DNA of 64,000 bases from Diogma glabrata. Its lineage: Eukaryota; Arthropoda; Insecta; Diptera; Cylindrotomidae. Made by a program: the position numbers and the translations under genes. The DNA lies in NCBI GenBank assembly GCA_963693315.1, contig OY856186.1:129873143-129937142 (forward strand), given 5' to 3'. Positions 12,258-24,051 of the stretch are shown here, piece after piece. The notes beneath the pieces were generated by a model, which was not told where the DNA came from, made no database searches, and worked only from the letters and a program-made list of their open reading frames with translations. Position 1 is the first letter of the stretch. Each line of letters begins with the position of its first letter.

Positions 12258-12570
12258 TGTATATTTCACTGTTAAATTAAATTATTAAGTTGTAAGAATT
12301 TAGGCGTTTTACTTGTAGTAAGCTTATTCAATTGTAATTAGTAATTTGTAAAAATTTAGGTGCCTTAATTAGTATTACAAATAGATTTATTACCAAAAAT
12401 GTATTGGATTCAGCATTTAATGACAAAATAATGTAAAATAATTTTCAATGTAAAATAATTTTCAGTTCTCATCAAGTTGTCTTCAAATTAAGAAGTTTTT
12501 TTGAACAATAAAAAATCAATTTTTGTAGTTTCATGAATTTTATTTAAATTATTTCAATTCATCATTAACA
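12258..12570 (+). repeat. 3' LTR of Bel/Pao element
   Basis: It has TG...CA ends (TGTATATTTCACTG ... CATTAACA). It is near-identical to 6469-6779; the differences seen are C/T at the 'ggcgcc/ggtgcc' site, two inserted A at 'ttaccaaaaatg', C/T in 'aataac/tttt', and the first base. Confidence 0.93.
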
Positions 12571-14399
12571 GACAAGTGCGAATATAATTCGCTCGTCGAG
12601 GGTTCCGTGTATATATCATTCTACGAGAATAGTTCTTCTCCTAAACACAATTTTAGAAATAAGCCAAAAACGATGCTTTCGGAAATTACAAAAAAAAATT
12701 GTTTTGCACTACAAAAAACAATCACCTTTCATATGACACCCCACTTGACATGATCAAAAATAATACTTTTTCAAATTTTCAACTTTAAACCCCCTTTAAT
12801 GAACATTTGAAATTATAACAACCAAAAAAAAAATGTCTGTTTCGATTTAGCGAAATCCCTACATCCGTGAATTTTTTTTAAATTTTTTCTTTTGTAACGT
12901 TCGTAGATAAGGGGGGACAAAAAAAATTTTTCATTTTCGAAAATAAGTAGAAAAGTGTGCTTTCGAAAACTATAAAAAAAACTGTTTTGCACTGCAAAAA
13001 AAAACACCTTTCATATGACACGCCACTTGCCATGATCAAAAATAATTTTTTTTCGAAATTTTTACTCTTTTTTTTGAAATTATAACAACCAGAACAAAAA
13101 AACGTTTTTTTTATGCAAAATTCCTACAACCGTAAATTTTTTTCTTTTGTAATGTTCTAACTTAAGGGGTAGGAGGGGTTCAGAAAAAACACTTGGCAAA
13201 AACTCAAAAACTAAGCAGTCGAAAATTTATTGAAATTTTTTTTAAAAATATGTACATTTTTTTCGATTTTTCTATACCAAACTCGATTCCTTTAAAAAAC
13301 TTTTTTTTACTATCTTCTTATCAATATCCACAAAATATAGATAAAATCAAATATTTGAAATTTTTTTGTTATCAGCAGGCGTGGGAAAACACATTTAGAA
13401 ATCGATTATGTAGAAATTCGGACGGACACCGAAGTCTTACCAGTAGGGTACCGTTTTTACTTTTTCCATTTTCCTTTTTTGTGTTTTGTGACCTGTGCCG
13501 ATGAAAAGTTGGCTAAGAACTTATTCAAAAGCTCAGTCGCAAACGGAGACCCGCATATATCGGGTGATGTTTTTTCTGACTTGGTGTAGTTTATCTCGGC
13601 TTCATAACGCAGATCTGAGATACTCGTGAGAACATAACTAGATATATAACTGCAAGGTTAACTGGAAGACCAGTCACTCCCAAATAAACGAATTTAGAAA
13701 TGATGAGGTTGAGGCTCAGTCAGAGCTGCATCTATTAGTTTTAAACAGGAAAGACCTTTTGTATTAAAAATATGAGCTGAGAAATACGAAAAACGATTCC
13801 GTAAAACACAACTGTATTATGAAATATCAGAGGCATTCATTCTTCGCAAAGTATCATAAATAATAATACTATCCCGATTAATCTTCAACGACAAACGGTC
13901 AATATATAGCCACTTGTACAGAGTCTTCAGTGCTCCTCTTAAAGAATTACTGCCCGGTCTGCTCTGAAATGTTTGAGGTAAGGTTGCATCCAAACATGCA
14001 TATTGCAAGAGTAGGTCTGTGTTTACTTCCACTATACATCCGATTTGGAAATATTTTGACTGTAAGTAATACTTTATATTTACTTTTTGTCATATCGCAG
14101 GGGCCTTCTACAACATCTGTCCCACTGCGATTGTGGCACTAGTCAGTTGGCAAGACATACTTATAGGTGCAGATACTTAGGTCATTTGTATATCTCTGCG
14201 CATACTCCATTTGCAAGTTTGTTAGAAGAGACTCACGGTAAGGTGGAGTACTATTATTCGTTGTTTTCAATTTGGGTAAAAATTTCAAAATTGGGTCAAA
14301 AATCGCTTGTTGCTAGCACTAATATGGCAGGTCTTCAGCTTTGCGGTTGAAATTGGGAGACTTAGGCAAATATCGAGATACTATCAGAGATTAGATCTT
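12571..14399. repeat. repeat-derived stretch with a diverged direct duplication
   Basis: Two segments, about 12670-12800 and 12960-13075, share 'tttcggaaattacaaaaa' or 'tttcgaaaactataaaaa', then 'ttgttttgcactacaaaaaa', 'cacctttcatatgacac' and 'catgatcaaaaataat'. They are diverged direct repeats about 300 bp apart. The remainder to 14.4 kb has no coding sequence I can support. Confidence 0.5.
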
Positions 14400-14404
14400 T
14401 AACC

Positions 14405-14560
14405 GTTAATACCTTTACCTTGTCGGAAACCATTCTGATATTCGCCAAACAGTTGTGTAGCACAAGGATTGATTTTGGCTAGCAGAATAAATGAAAAGAT
14501 CTTATGTGCTGTGCAGAGGCTTCCGATTATAGTTCGTCGAATGGATTTGTAATAGACGCT
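14405..14560 (-). pseudogene. LINE reverse transcriptase fragment
   Basis: On the minus strand this reads as the reverse-transcriptase segment CTAHKIFSFILLAKINP followed by FGEYQNGFRQGKG. It is closely related to the plus-strand fragment at 63867-64000 ([30 protein letters not shown]), so both derive from one LINE family of the kind with a 'GEYQCGFR.GR.T.D' box. It is a short relic with no intact frame on either side. Confidence 0.75.
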
Positions 14561-14689
14561 GAAAATGTAAAGCATTCAGGTATGGTAACGTGGAGTTGGC
14601 TGTGCAGACGAATGGTGCAGAATCAATTGTGAGGCGAATAATATTGGAACATTGAGAGAAGCTGTCACTTAGTTCCGACACAATCGTTT

Positions 14690-15260
14690 GGGAAAGATTG
14701 GAGAAAAATTCTGGGTCACCGCGGGTTTGGGTTGTGGAAATCAATAAAAATGGTCTACAATATCAAGAGATTATAATAGCGAAAACGTTAGTTGTGCCAG
14801 ATAAAATCTTAAGAATACCGATAAGAACACTAAATCAACTAAATCAGACAAAACAAAAACTCTCAAGAAAGTAACAATCGTCGGCAAATGTCAAGAGTAG
14901 CTACTTTTGTGAAATGAGAACAACAGCACACAGAAGATTAAACGGAGAAGAATTAAGTTCAAAATCTGCAGCAGAAGTAGACAACAAAACTTACTAAAAA
15001 CAAAAGAAGTACAGCAATTGCTCGAACGTTATTCGTCCATTTCATGTAGCAACTCAGCTGACAACGGAAGAACTAATATGGTAAAACACAAAATTAACAC
15101 GGCTGCAGAGATGTCAATTCGCCGACCACCAAAAAGATTTGCATTTGCAAAACGGGAAGAAGGTGATTGAATGGTAACAGATATGAAAATGGCTGGTGTT
15201 ATCGAGCAATCGAAAAAGAGCAAGCAGAAATTGACCAAAAGAACGTGGCAAATCTTTGGA
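14690..15260 (+). pseudogene. Ty3/gypsy protease/RT-start remnant
   Basis: The plus strand reads 'GLQYQEIIIAKTLVVPDKIL' near 14750-14810. It then reads 'NMVKHKINTAAEMSIRRPPK' and 'MVTDMKMAGVIEQS' near 15077-15215. This is the typical run into a gypsy reverse transcriptase (H.I.T....IR..PRR...A..EE...M...GVI..S). Stops and frame breaks occur throughout and no YxDD box follows, so the catalytic RT is missing. Confidence 0.7.
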
Positions 15261-15559
15261 CTATGTCCTTTTCGGACAAAAGTTTTTACAGTGTTTTACC
15301 TTTATCTCTTTAAAATCTGGTACCATCTCTTCTATTTCTCCTATTATTGACGTTGAATTAATCGTCACTGACATAAGTCAAAAAGCTATATTGTGATATT
15401 TTAAATTATAAACCTACTAGACAACTTCCAATCCTATCTAAAACTTCTATCCTATATAATGGCGATGGGAAAAAGCGCGTCAAGTAAACTCGGCGTCCTC
15501 CAAAGATATAGCTGGAATGTCAAAAAAATAAATATAAAGGAATATATATATAAAGAAAT

Positions 15560-15700
15560 GTCATGGAGGAACCAGTGGGGGTCACCTGGGTATTAACAAA
15601 AACCTTGCCATAGTAGCACGTAGATTTTATTGGTCAGGAGCACGTCAATCGGTATTGGAATGGTGTTGTGGAATAGCTGTGGCGGTCAGACGAACTCAAT
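15560..15700 (+). pseudogene. gypsy integrase zinc-domain remnant
   Basis: The plus strand reads 'HGGTSGGHLGINKNLAIVAR' then 'RFYWSGARQSVLEW', the H2C2 integrase zinc-binding region of a gypsy pol (H...GGH.G...T......R.YW......V). It lies only 300 bp after the RT start, so most of RT and RNase H has been deleted from what was probably one element. Confidence 0.75.
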
Positions 15701-16710
15701 TCTATTTCAATTGGTAAAATTGTAAAATATATATAATTCTATTTCATCCATTTCAATCATTTCATTTACTTCATATATTTTATTTATCTCATATGAACAA
15801 ATCCAGTGAAATTACATTACAAATAAATTTATCTCATTTCATGTATGTGTGTTTATTGAAGATGGACAGATTGATTTACCCCTAATTAGCAGTAAATAAT
15901 ATTTTACATTATATAATTTATTACCTATTATATTATAATCGTCGCACATAAATAATATGCCTGAATTTTTGATGTCTGGTATCTTAAATATGTAATATAG
16001 ATCCCAAAAAATTTATATGTGTTGTTGCGGCCACATATTAACTTATAAAAACTAAAAATTCACTTTCAGTTTCAACAAACAAACAACATATACTGATGTT
16101 TAATATCAGTTTTTCGAATTTAAATCCAGTTATTTTACTATTATTTTCTACACACTTTAAGGAAAGACGTTTGATAAAAAACATTATTTAATCAAAAAGA
16201 TTTCATTCATTATTGTCCATTATTGCCTATATATAATAAATATTCTCCTATATATGTAGGTGTATTAAATGACTAGCATGAATAGCATGAAAAAAATCAT
16301 TCATTTATTTATTATTTATTATAAATTAATTATTCGGTTTCATTTACCAATCTGAGTAATTAGGTAAGAAATTGATATGAATAGTAAATGTTATTTCTTT
16401 ATGAAATTATATTATCCAACAGCTTAATCGATTGAATGATTAATGTTTTAGTAACTATTAGAATGTGCTTTCGAGATAGCAATCAAAACTTTTTACAATC
16501 AAAACTAATTATATTTGTCTAATTTAGTCTTGTCAATTCAGAGAACTAGTTTCGATATAGGTTCACCCCGATGGAAAATAAATCATCATTTATAACTCGC
16601 TAGAACTGAAGGATAATTTTGTATTGGTTGGTATGCTAATTTTTTTAATTGTATGGAATGCTAATTAATTAGCTTAATTTTTTAATTTTTATATTCAAAT
16701 GTGTTGTGTA
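15701..16710. other. AT-rich stretch, no gene seen
   Basis: Low-complexity sequence (for example 'tttcatccatttcaatcatttcatttac'). I see no frame, RNA or repeat end I can support. Confidence 0.5.
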
Positions 16711-17251
16711 GTAGGAATAGCAATACGGGTCACAACAATACATGAAATCTTTAAAAAGCAAGGTCTCACAACAACATGCGTTGTAAGGTGTAGACGTAAA
16801 TTTGTTTTTGTGTAACTAAACAATAAATTTATTTAATCAATACTTCGTGATAGGATAAAGGAAATGAAAATAAAATAAGAAACAAAAACCTAATTTGTTA
16901 GAAAAATCTCCACGATCAGAACACAAATTAGGTTGCCAATAAGCCAGTTAATGGCATATTCCTTAATTATGTGGAGCACTGTCTTCCTCAATAAATATCG
17001 CTCAGATATAAAGTTATATTAAGGCTCGTTACTGCAAGCGAATAATAGCGTTCCATCTTCAAGAAGTATTCCATAACTAAGATTAAGGGTGCTATTGTTG
17101 ACCGAATTCAGTTCATCCGCCAGCATCCCTTAGATATCTTAGTTAGTGGTATGTGGTATAACCTTGCCATTGACAGTGGTATGTGAAATCTAATGTTAAT
17201 TCGAATATCAATAGCAAGGACAAGAGTACACGGGGTTGTCACACCCTAAAC
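16711..17251. repeat. R repeat copy 2, left part
   Basis: The R-family landmarks are in order: 'gtagtaggaatagcaa', 'cacaacaacatgcg', 'gtagacgtaaatttg', 'ggttgccaataagccag', 'aagattaagggtgctat', 'gaattcagttcatccgcc' and 'ggttgtcacaccctaaac'. It is interrupted at CCCTAAAC (17244-17251) by the hAT-like element and resumes at 23180 with the duplicated CCCTAAAC. Confidence 0.75.
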
Positions 17252-17327
17252 CGGTGGCGGATTGCCATAGAGGCGGAAGAGGCGGCCGCCTCGGGTCCCA
17301 TTCGTTTTCCAATTTGTATCCTTTTTT

Positions 17328-17594
17328 TTATTATAAGTTAGGCATGTTTAGTGTTAATTATAATAAATTATTAATTAACGTCTCTGAATATCCGAAGATA
17401 CCATGCCAACTAGGGATTGGGATTAAGTTTGAATAAATTAAGTTTCTCTAAGAAATTTATGAACGCTAACTTTAAAATTTTGAGGATTAAAGCTATGAGG
17501 AAAAACCCATGAAGGCAACGCATTCCAGATATGAGAGACTCTGTTGAAAAAATCACGCAGAAAGGCAACAGTTCTACACCTTTTTATATGAAAG
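17328..17594 (-). mobile_element. old Jockey-like LINE, 3' part (A)
   Basis: This is the 3' UTR and last codons of a LINE on the minus strand, ending in a poly(A) (poly-T at 17319-17327). It shares 'ggcatgtttagtgttaatta' and 'aacgtctctgaatatccgaa' with the copies at 17.63 kb and 46.4/48.7 kb. It breaks off at 'gaaaggat' exactly where the tail of the younger copy starts. The matching remainder resumes at about 21350. Confidence 0.8.
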
Positions 17595-20500
17595 GATTTT
17601 TTTTTTCTTTTTATTCAAAGTTTGGCATGTTTAGTGTTAATTATAATAAATTATAAATTAACGTCTCTGAATATCCGAAGATACCATGCCAACTAGGGAT
17701 AAGAATGAAATGCAAATTAAGATTCTCTGAGAAATTTATGAACGTTAACTTTAAAGCCTTGAGGATTAAATTTATCAGGGAAAACCCAGGAAGGTAAGGC
17801 ATTCCAAAGATGAGAGACTCTGTTGAAAAAGTCACGTTGGAAGGCTACAGTTCTACACCTAATTATTTGAACTGTAAAGGAATGCGCTGCTACGTTTGCT
17901 CTGGTGTGACGCGAAAGGTTTGCTGATTTAGGTAAAGTCGATTTAATCTCTTCAGAAGCTCGTTCATCCATAATATATTTATAAAATATAGTCAAATCAG
18001 CAACATTTCTTCTGTGCTGCAAGGAATCAAGACCGTTAGTAAGACTTGGGTTACCAATGAGTTTAATAACTCTACGCTGTACAGAATCAAGGCAGTTGAG
18101 ACTACTCAAGTAAGCTCCACCCCATATGTGAGAACAGTATTCCATGCAGGGACGTATAAAAGATTTATAAACTAAAAGAAGTTGTTCGCTATTGAAAAAC
18201 TTACGACATCGCCCCAAAAATCCTAACTTTTGAACAGCATTCTTAACCAGATTAAAAATATGAGAATCCCACTTCATATTATTTTCAATCTCAACTCCTA
18301 AAAGTCTGACAGACTCATTCTCTTGGGACCAAACGTCAATGGAAAAGGATTGGGTGTCGTTATCCTAGAAAAATGACAAACCTGTGTTTTGCTTGTATTG
18401 AATTCAACACTGTTAGCAATACCCCAATTCATAAATGGTTTAAGATCAGTCTTAAGGGAATCTATCAATTTTGACCTACACTCACTAAGCGCTAAGGGTG
18501 TATATAATTTAGGTGCTTCATGAGACGCATGAAGCGTGCTATCACCAGCAAAACTATGTATAGGATGAACCGTTGAGTCCAACAAATCATTAAAATAGAT
18601 AAGAAAAAGAGGTGGTGACAAAGCGGAACCCTGAGGAACTCCTGCATTAGTTGAAAAAGTATTCGATGATACACCGTCAACATTGACCCGAAATTTTCGA
18701 TCAGATATAAAGCTCTGTGTCCAAGATATAAGCTGCTCGTCTAAACCATAGGATCTCAATTTACATATAAGGTTGTTATGCCAAACTTTGTCAAATGCCT
18801 TGGAAATATCAAGAGCAACACCGAATGTTTCTCCAAAGTTTTCAAGCGACTTGTTCCAGATATGAGTGACAAAAGACAGCAAATCTCCCGTCGCTCTTCC
18901 TTTTCGAAATCCATATTGTCTCTCATTAATTAATTTGGAAGACTCTAAGAAGCTCATTAAATTAAAATTGACATATTTCTCAAAAATTTTAGCAACTACC
19001 GATAAAATTGAAATGGGTCTGTAATTCGTAGGATTAGTCTTACTGCCCTTTTTTGAAACTGGCTGTACACTAGCCATTTTCCAAATTTCAGGAAAAATTC
19101 CTTTCTTATATGACAAATAGAAGATTTTAGTGAGGATTGGTGCTAGCTCCCTAGCAAATGTTTTAAGTATAATCGGAGGAATAAAATCAGGGCCTGTTGC
19201 CTTGTTAGTATTGATTTTCAAAAGCATTTTTCGAACAATGTTTTTCCGAAAAATTAACCGCCTCATTTTATAAGAAACTTTAGAAATAGGTTTAGGTTGG
19301 AAATTAGGTTCTTTTAAAGTAGAATTTAAAGAGAAATAATGCCCAAGCAAATTAGCTTTCTCTTTTGGATCAATGATAGGGACATCTCTATTAACAAGAG
19401 GCGGTAGGGAAGATTTACAAAAGTTGCTTTGGACAGCCTTTGCGGCTTTATAGAAATTGCATGAACCAGTCGGATGTTCTGTGAATTTAGATGCTTTTTT
19501 CCTATTAAATAGATGTTTCTCTTCATCCATTAACTTACGACATAAATTTCTCTCTTTACGGTACTGTTTTCATCGGTTTTGTTTTGATTAAACTTTCGAA
19601 AAGCCTTTTTTTAACTTTTATAGCTTTTTTGCATTTACTAGAAAACCATAGATCAGTTTTCGGAATGATCAATTTATTAGGAATAAATCTGTGCATACCA
19701 TCAATTATAGTTTCAGAAAAATTTGATGCAGCTATGTCTGGGTCTTGGCCGGTAAGGCAATAGCGTTTCCAAGGAAAACATCTAAAAAAACTTTTAAGTC
19801 CTTGCCAATCCGCAGCTTTGTAATCCCAAACATTGCGAGGATTCGCTTTAAATTGTTTTGGACTTTGTATATTTAGTTGTGTGGAGATCAAATTATGATC
19901 TGAACCACCCAATGGTTCCGATATTTTAAATTGAACCAGATATGGATCGTTTGTCAAAAATAAATCAAGTAAATTACTACTTTGACCAGGAATGTCAAGA
20001 ACTCTGGTTGGGAGGTCTATTATTTGAGTAAAATTGTGATAAAGAGCAAACAACTCAGCCTGTCTACCAACCTCGTCAGTTTTAGAGCTGTGTGTAAGCC
20101 ATTCTTTATTGTAGACATTAAAATCTCCAAGAACTATAAACTTTGCATTAGGATACTCAACCAACCTATCTATCTTCTCAGATAAGTCATGAAATAAATT
20201 AGAGTTCTCAAAGACAAACAGCGTTTGACTTGGGCAACTAATTTTTAGTGACACCATATTGTGAAATTTTGCATTTAATTCAAATTTATTTAATCTCACA
20301 TATGGTATAGTATCCCTAATATAAGCACAAACTCCATGCTTAATGTAGAAAGAGGCTTCAAGTTCATAATTGGGACAAAGGTATCTATTTTTATCTATGG
20401 TCACAGCACGCGCACTGATAATCGTTTCCGTTAAAAACAAAATATCAGGTTTCATAGTTTCAAGAAAAAGATGGACTGAATTAAGGTTTATATTCAATCC

Positions 20501-21349
20501 TCTTATGTTCGCATAGCTGATAGATAATTTTGCCATTTTAATTCATAGAGAAATGTCAATGAAAAACATACATACGAAAACCACAGTAATGCGAAAATAC
20601 ACAAACTCAAATTGAAATTGAAATTGACTACTTCAACAGCTGGACAACCTGAATCTAAGTCTAGGTTCACTGTTAAAATCGACAATTAAAATTATGAAAT
20701 AATGAAATAAATAAATAATAAAATTTTACTTGAGTAGAGAGGAAAGAAAAATCTTAATTGCATTCAAAATAAAAACAAAATCTAAACTGACAAACTAACA
20801 GCTCGAAAACTTGAATCTAACTCTAAGTTCCGGCTGACAAATCGACAATTCAAACTCTAAAATCGCTATTGAACTGTGAAATTACAATTGAAATTGAAAT
20901 AATGATGGTAAACAATCAACAAAAACGTAAAATTTGATATAACAAGCAAAATGAATTGGAACCTAAAAGTTAAATTTAAATGTAAATAAAATATAACTTA
21001 TCTTAAACAACTTGTTCCTTATGTTCATTTAAAATAATTCCTTATTTTGAAAGTTTCCTCTGTTGTGTTATAGCTTTCTTATTTTGTAAATATCATCATT
21101 TCAATTCTGGTTGATTGTTTTATCCAGAAATCTCAGATATTGCATTACTTTTCACCTAAAACAAGATAAAAAGATAATTAAATTAAAGGAAAATTGAGTT
21201 AATTTACTGTTACAATAAAATAAAATTATTATAAAATTAAATAAAAGTAAAATATATGGAAAAAGAATTTAAATTTTTATTTATATTTAAAAAAAAATTG
21301 ACTCGAAAAAAAAACAACGTCTATATTCTACGATTGCTTTGATTGAAAA
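17595..21349 (-). mobile_element. younger Jockey-like LINE (B), inserted in LINE A/C
   Basis: It is a minus-strand LINE with an A-rich tail (17595-17622, with AATAAA read on the minus strand), a 3' UTR, and an ORF2 with endonuclease and reverse transcriptase. Its boundaries come from the break in the older copy: 'aaagg' lies at both junctions (about 17590 and 21351), consistent with a short target duplication. About 800 bp upstream of ORF2 (20537-21349) has no readable ORF1, so the 5' part is truncated or decayed. Confidence 0.75.
17717..20536 (-). pseudogene. LINE ORF2: endonuclease-reverse transcriptase (copy B)
   Basis: It is read in three frame-shifted blocks. Block 1 (20536-19556, 326 aa) is an AP-type endonuclease: Asn 10 in SYANIRGL, Glu 37 in TET, GDFN at 137-140, SDH at 212-214. 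Block 2 (19530-18298, 410 aa) is the reverse transcriptase: NYRPIS at 169-174, LDISKAFD at 240-247, GVPQGSALSP at 297-306. Its catalytic box reads FAGD at 327-330 instead of FADD. Block 3 (18277-17717, 186 aa) is the C-terminal region (KLGFLGRCRKF, YCSHIWGGA). Frameshifts fall near 19545 and 18300. The protein would nick target DNA and prime reverse transcription of its own RNA. The poly(A) tail and domain order suggest a Jockey/CR1-group element. Confidence 0.92.
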
Positions 21350-22830
21350 CAAAGGCTACAACATCAGCTCTGGTGTTACGCGATAGGTTTGCTAGTTCAG
21401 GTAAAATTGATTTAATCTCTATAGAAGTTCGTTCGTTCGTTCATAATGTATTTGTAGGAAATTGTCAGATCAGCAACATTTCGTCTGTGCTGTAAAGAAT
21501 CAAGCTCATTAGTAAGAGTTGAGCTGCCAATGAGTTTAACAGCTTTGCGCTGAACAGAATCAAGACACTTCATATTACTGTAATAAGCTCCACCCCATAT
21601 GTGAGAACAGTACTCCATACAGGGACGTATAAATTATTTGTAAATTAAAAGAAGCTGTTCGCTATTAAAAAACTTACGACATCGTCCCAAAAAGCCCAAT
21701 TTTTGAACAGCGTTCTTAGCTAGGTTAAAAATATGAGAATTCCATTTCAGATTATTTTCAACTTCAACTCCTAGAGGTCTTACAGATTCTTTCTCTACAA
21801 GATCTTTAGAGTCGAACTTTAATGGAAATGGCTTAGGTGTGGATAATAAAGAAAAATGACAAGTCTGTGTTTTACTTGTATTGAATTCAACACTATTAGC
21901 GAACCCCCAATCCAAAATAGTTTAAAGGTCCTGGTTTAATGAATCTATCAAATTTGATCTACAGTTATTAAGCGCTAACGGTGAATATAGTTTAGAGTTT
22001 TTATGAGACGAATGAAGCGTGCTATCATCAGCAAAACTATGGATAGGACTAATTGTTGAATCCAACAAATCGTTAATATAAATAAAAAAGAGAGTTGGTG
22101 ACAAATCAGAACCCTGAGAAACTCCTGCATTAGTTGAAAAGACATCCGATGAAACACCATCAACATTGACTCGAAATTTCCGCTCGGAAATAAAGCTTTG
22201 TATCCAAGATATAAGTTGCTCATCCAAACCAATACCTCTTAATTTACAAATAAAATTATTGTGCCAAACTTTATCAAATGCTTTGGATATATCAAAAGCA
22301 ATACCGAAAGTCTCACCATGATTTTTAAACGACTTATTCCATATACATGAGTGACAAAGGACAGCAAATCTCCCGTCGCTCTTCCTTTTCGAAACCCGTA
22401 TTGTCTTTCATTAAGTAGTTTGGAAGACTCTAAGAAGCTCATAATATTAAAATTAATGTATTTCTCAAAAATTTTAGAAACAACCGATAAAATTGAAATG
22501 AGTCTGTAATTTATTGGATCAGTCTTACTACCCTTTTTGGGAACTGGTTGTACGCTTGCTGTTTTCCATATTTCGGGAAAAACTACTTTTTTTATATGAT
22601 AAATAAAAGATTTTAGTAAATAGTAAGGATTGGTGCTAACTCTTTAGCAAAGGATTTAAGAATAATTGGGGGAATACGATCAGGCCCAGATGCTTTGTTT
22701 GTATTAATTTGTAAAAGCATTTTCCGAATGATGCTTTTACGAAAAATTATGCGCATCATGTTGTGCGAAACTCTAGGAAGTGGCTTAGGCAAGAAATTGG
22801 GTTAAGTGTAGAATTTTTAGAGAAATGAAA
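21350..22830 (-). pseudogene. old Jockey-like LINE, RT part (C), continuation of A
   Basis: This is a heavily frame-shifted copy of the reverse transcriptase and C-terminal region of the same LINE family as copy B. Blocks are at 22442-22239, 22227-21922, 21915-21634 and 21618-21412. It keeps the catalytic FADD box (in SFADDSTLH, 22050-22025 region) but has several stops and shifts. It is truncated upstream at about 22830 with no endonuclease. It resumes where the 3' part at 17594 breaks off, so A plus C is one insertion split by B. Confidence 0.85.
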
Positions 22831-23179
22831 AGAAAAAACATTTTGTTTTGAAAAGTTCCACTGTTACGAATCAATATTAATACTAAAACTTTATTTGCAA
22901 TGGGCTGTTATTATATTAATCGCAAAATTATTGATGAAAACATAAAATCCAGAGAAGTATTTTTTGGGTATTTGAAGTTTATTTGAGTTTTAAGTTTTCA
23001 TCAATGATTTTGGATGTCTTTCAAATTTTCTATCAAATTTTCTATATTTTTATTAAAAAATTTAAAGAATAAAAATGTTTTTTTTGTCAGACATACATAT
23101 AAAATTTTTGGTAAAATCTTAAATTTGGCCCCAAAATTTTGTTCCGCCTCAGGCCCCTTAAAGGTATAATCCGCCACTG

Positions 23180-23850
23180 CCCTAAACCAAAAATAAACTG
23201 ATCCCTCCTTATTGTTAAAAATGATCCCAAATCAAAATTCACTAAAGTACACTAAATATTTTATTTACTTGATACTTTTGAAATAGATTTGAAGATTTCC
23301 AGGTATAGTGGAGTCATCAACAAGGTTTTTTGGGTCATAAAATATATATTAATTTATAAACATTCTATAAGACAGACAATGTATAGTATGACAGATAATG
23401 TATAGCATACTATGTATAGTATGTTATATCCATGCGGAGTATCACATGTAATATAAGATTTGTCAATAGGAAATTTGGTCATTACCACTAACCTATGAAT
23501 ACCGGATATCCTTTGGTTTTGAAAAAAAAAAATTGCCAAATAAACAAAATAATATTTGTCAGATATGCATATCTTAAGCCATACCAAAAATTAATATCAC
23601 ATCGCTACTATATACTTATGACTTGAGGAGTATGTTTGGAATATTGATAAGCGTTCAGGTGCGCAACTAATGAATAAAGATTACCGATCAACAAGTACAA
23701 GATACTGTAAGCGAAGAACAACTAAGGATTTCGGAAGGTCGGTTCTCTTGAGTGTCGAAGAATGCTAGTTTGTACACTATTCCATCTGAATTCGGGTGTT
23801 TTTTAGTTAAAAGTGTTAGGTAGTAAGAATTACAACAACATAAGGGCCTA
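23180..23850. repeat. R repeat copy 2, right part
   Basis: It continues from CCCTAAAC with 'caaaaataaactgatccctcc', as in the R copies near 1830 and 48170. It runs to the terminal motif 'gtgttaggtagtaagaattacaacaac' at about 23808-23838, which resembles the R-end motif at 16711 and 58856. Confidence 0.6.
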
Positions 23851-24051
23851 TAAAAATATCACTTTTAAAACCTAGTACCTTCATCAACTTGCAATTTATA
23901 CGTGTTGTTTACAATGAATGGATAGTTAAGCAATAATCATGTCCTATAATGGCAAAACATATAAATTTAACCCTATATATAAATAAAATGCATGATCTAA
24001 GATGTGTAGAAATTCGTGCAGCAATTATTTAATTGTAGTAATCATTTAAAT

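Larger units (their letters stand above)
6469..12570 (+). mobile_element. Bel/Pao LTR retrotransposon, near-complete
   Basis: This complete two-LTR element has a gag-pol frame in Bel/Pao order: gag, protease, reverse transcriptase, RNase H, integrase. By eye the LTRs differ at only about four sites (one an indel of two bases), so insertion looks recent. The pol frame is open except for one TAG at 11763-11765. The 5' LTR begins AG where the 3' LTR begins TG. The 5-bp flanks (aaaaa and gacaa) do not match, so there is no target-site duplication. That could reflect inter-element recombination or a later rearrangement. Confidence 0.95.
17252..23179. mobile_element. hAT-like element carrying nested LINEs
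   Basis: The left end is CGGTGGCGGATTGCC and the right end is GGTATAATCCGCCACTG, an inverted repeat close to the CAGTGGCGGAT type seen in hAT elements. The flanks are an exact 8-bp duplication, CCCTAAAC (17244-17251 and 23180-23187), and removing the element restores the R repeat. Subterminal 'ccgcctcgggtccc' and 'ccgcctcaggcccc' also correspond. The element's own sequence is limited to about 17252-17327 and 22831-23179. The middle is two nested LINE insertions. No hAT transposase is visible. Confidence 0.85.

Noticed and set aside
18492..18683. Other short frames overlapping the LINE and Bel/Pao coding regions
   Set aside because: They are alternate-frame shadows of the retrotransposon proteins.
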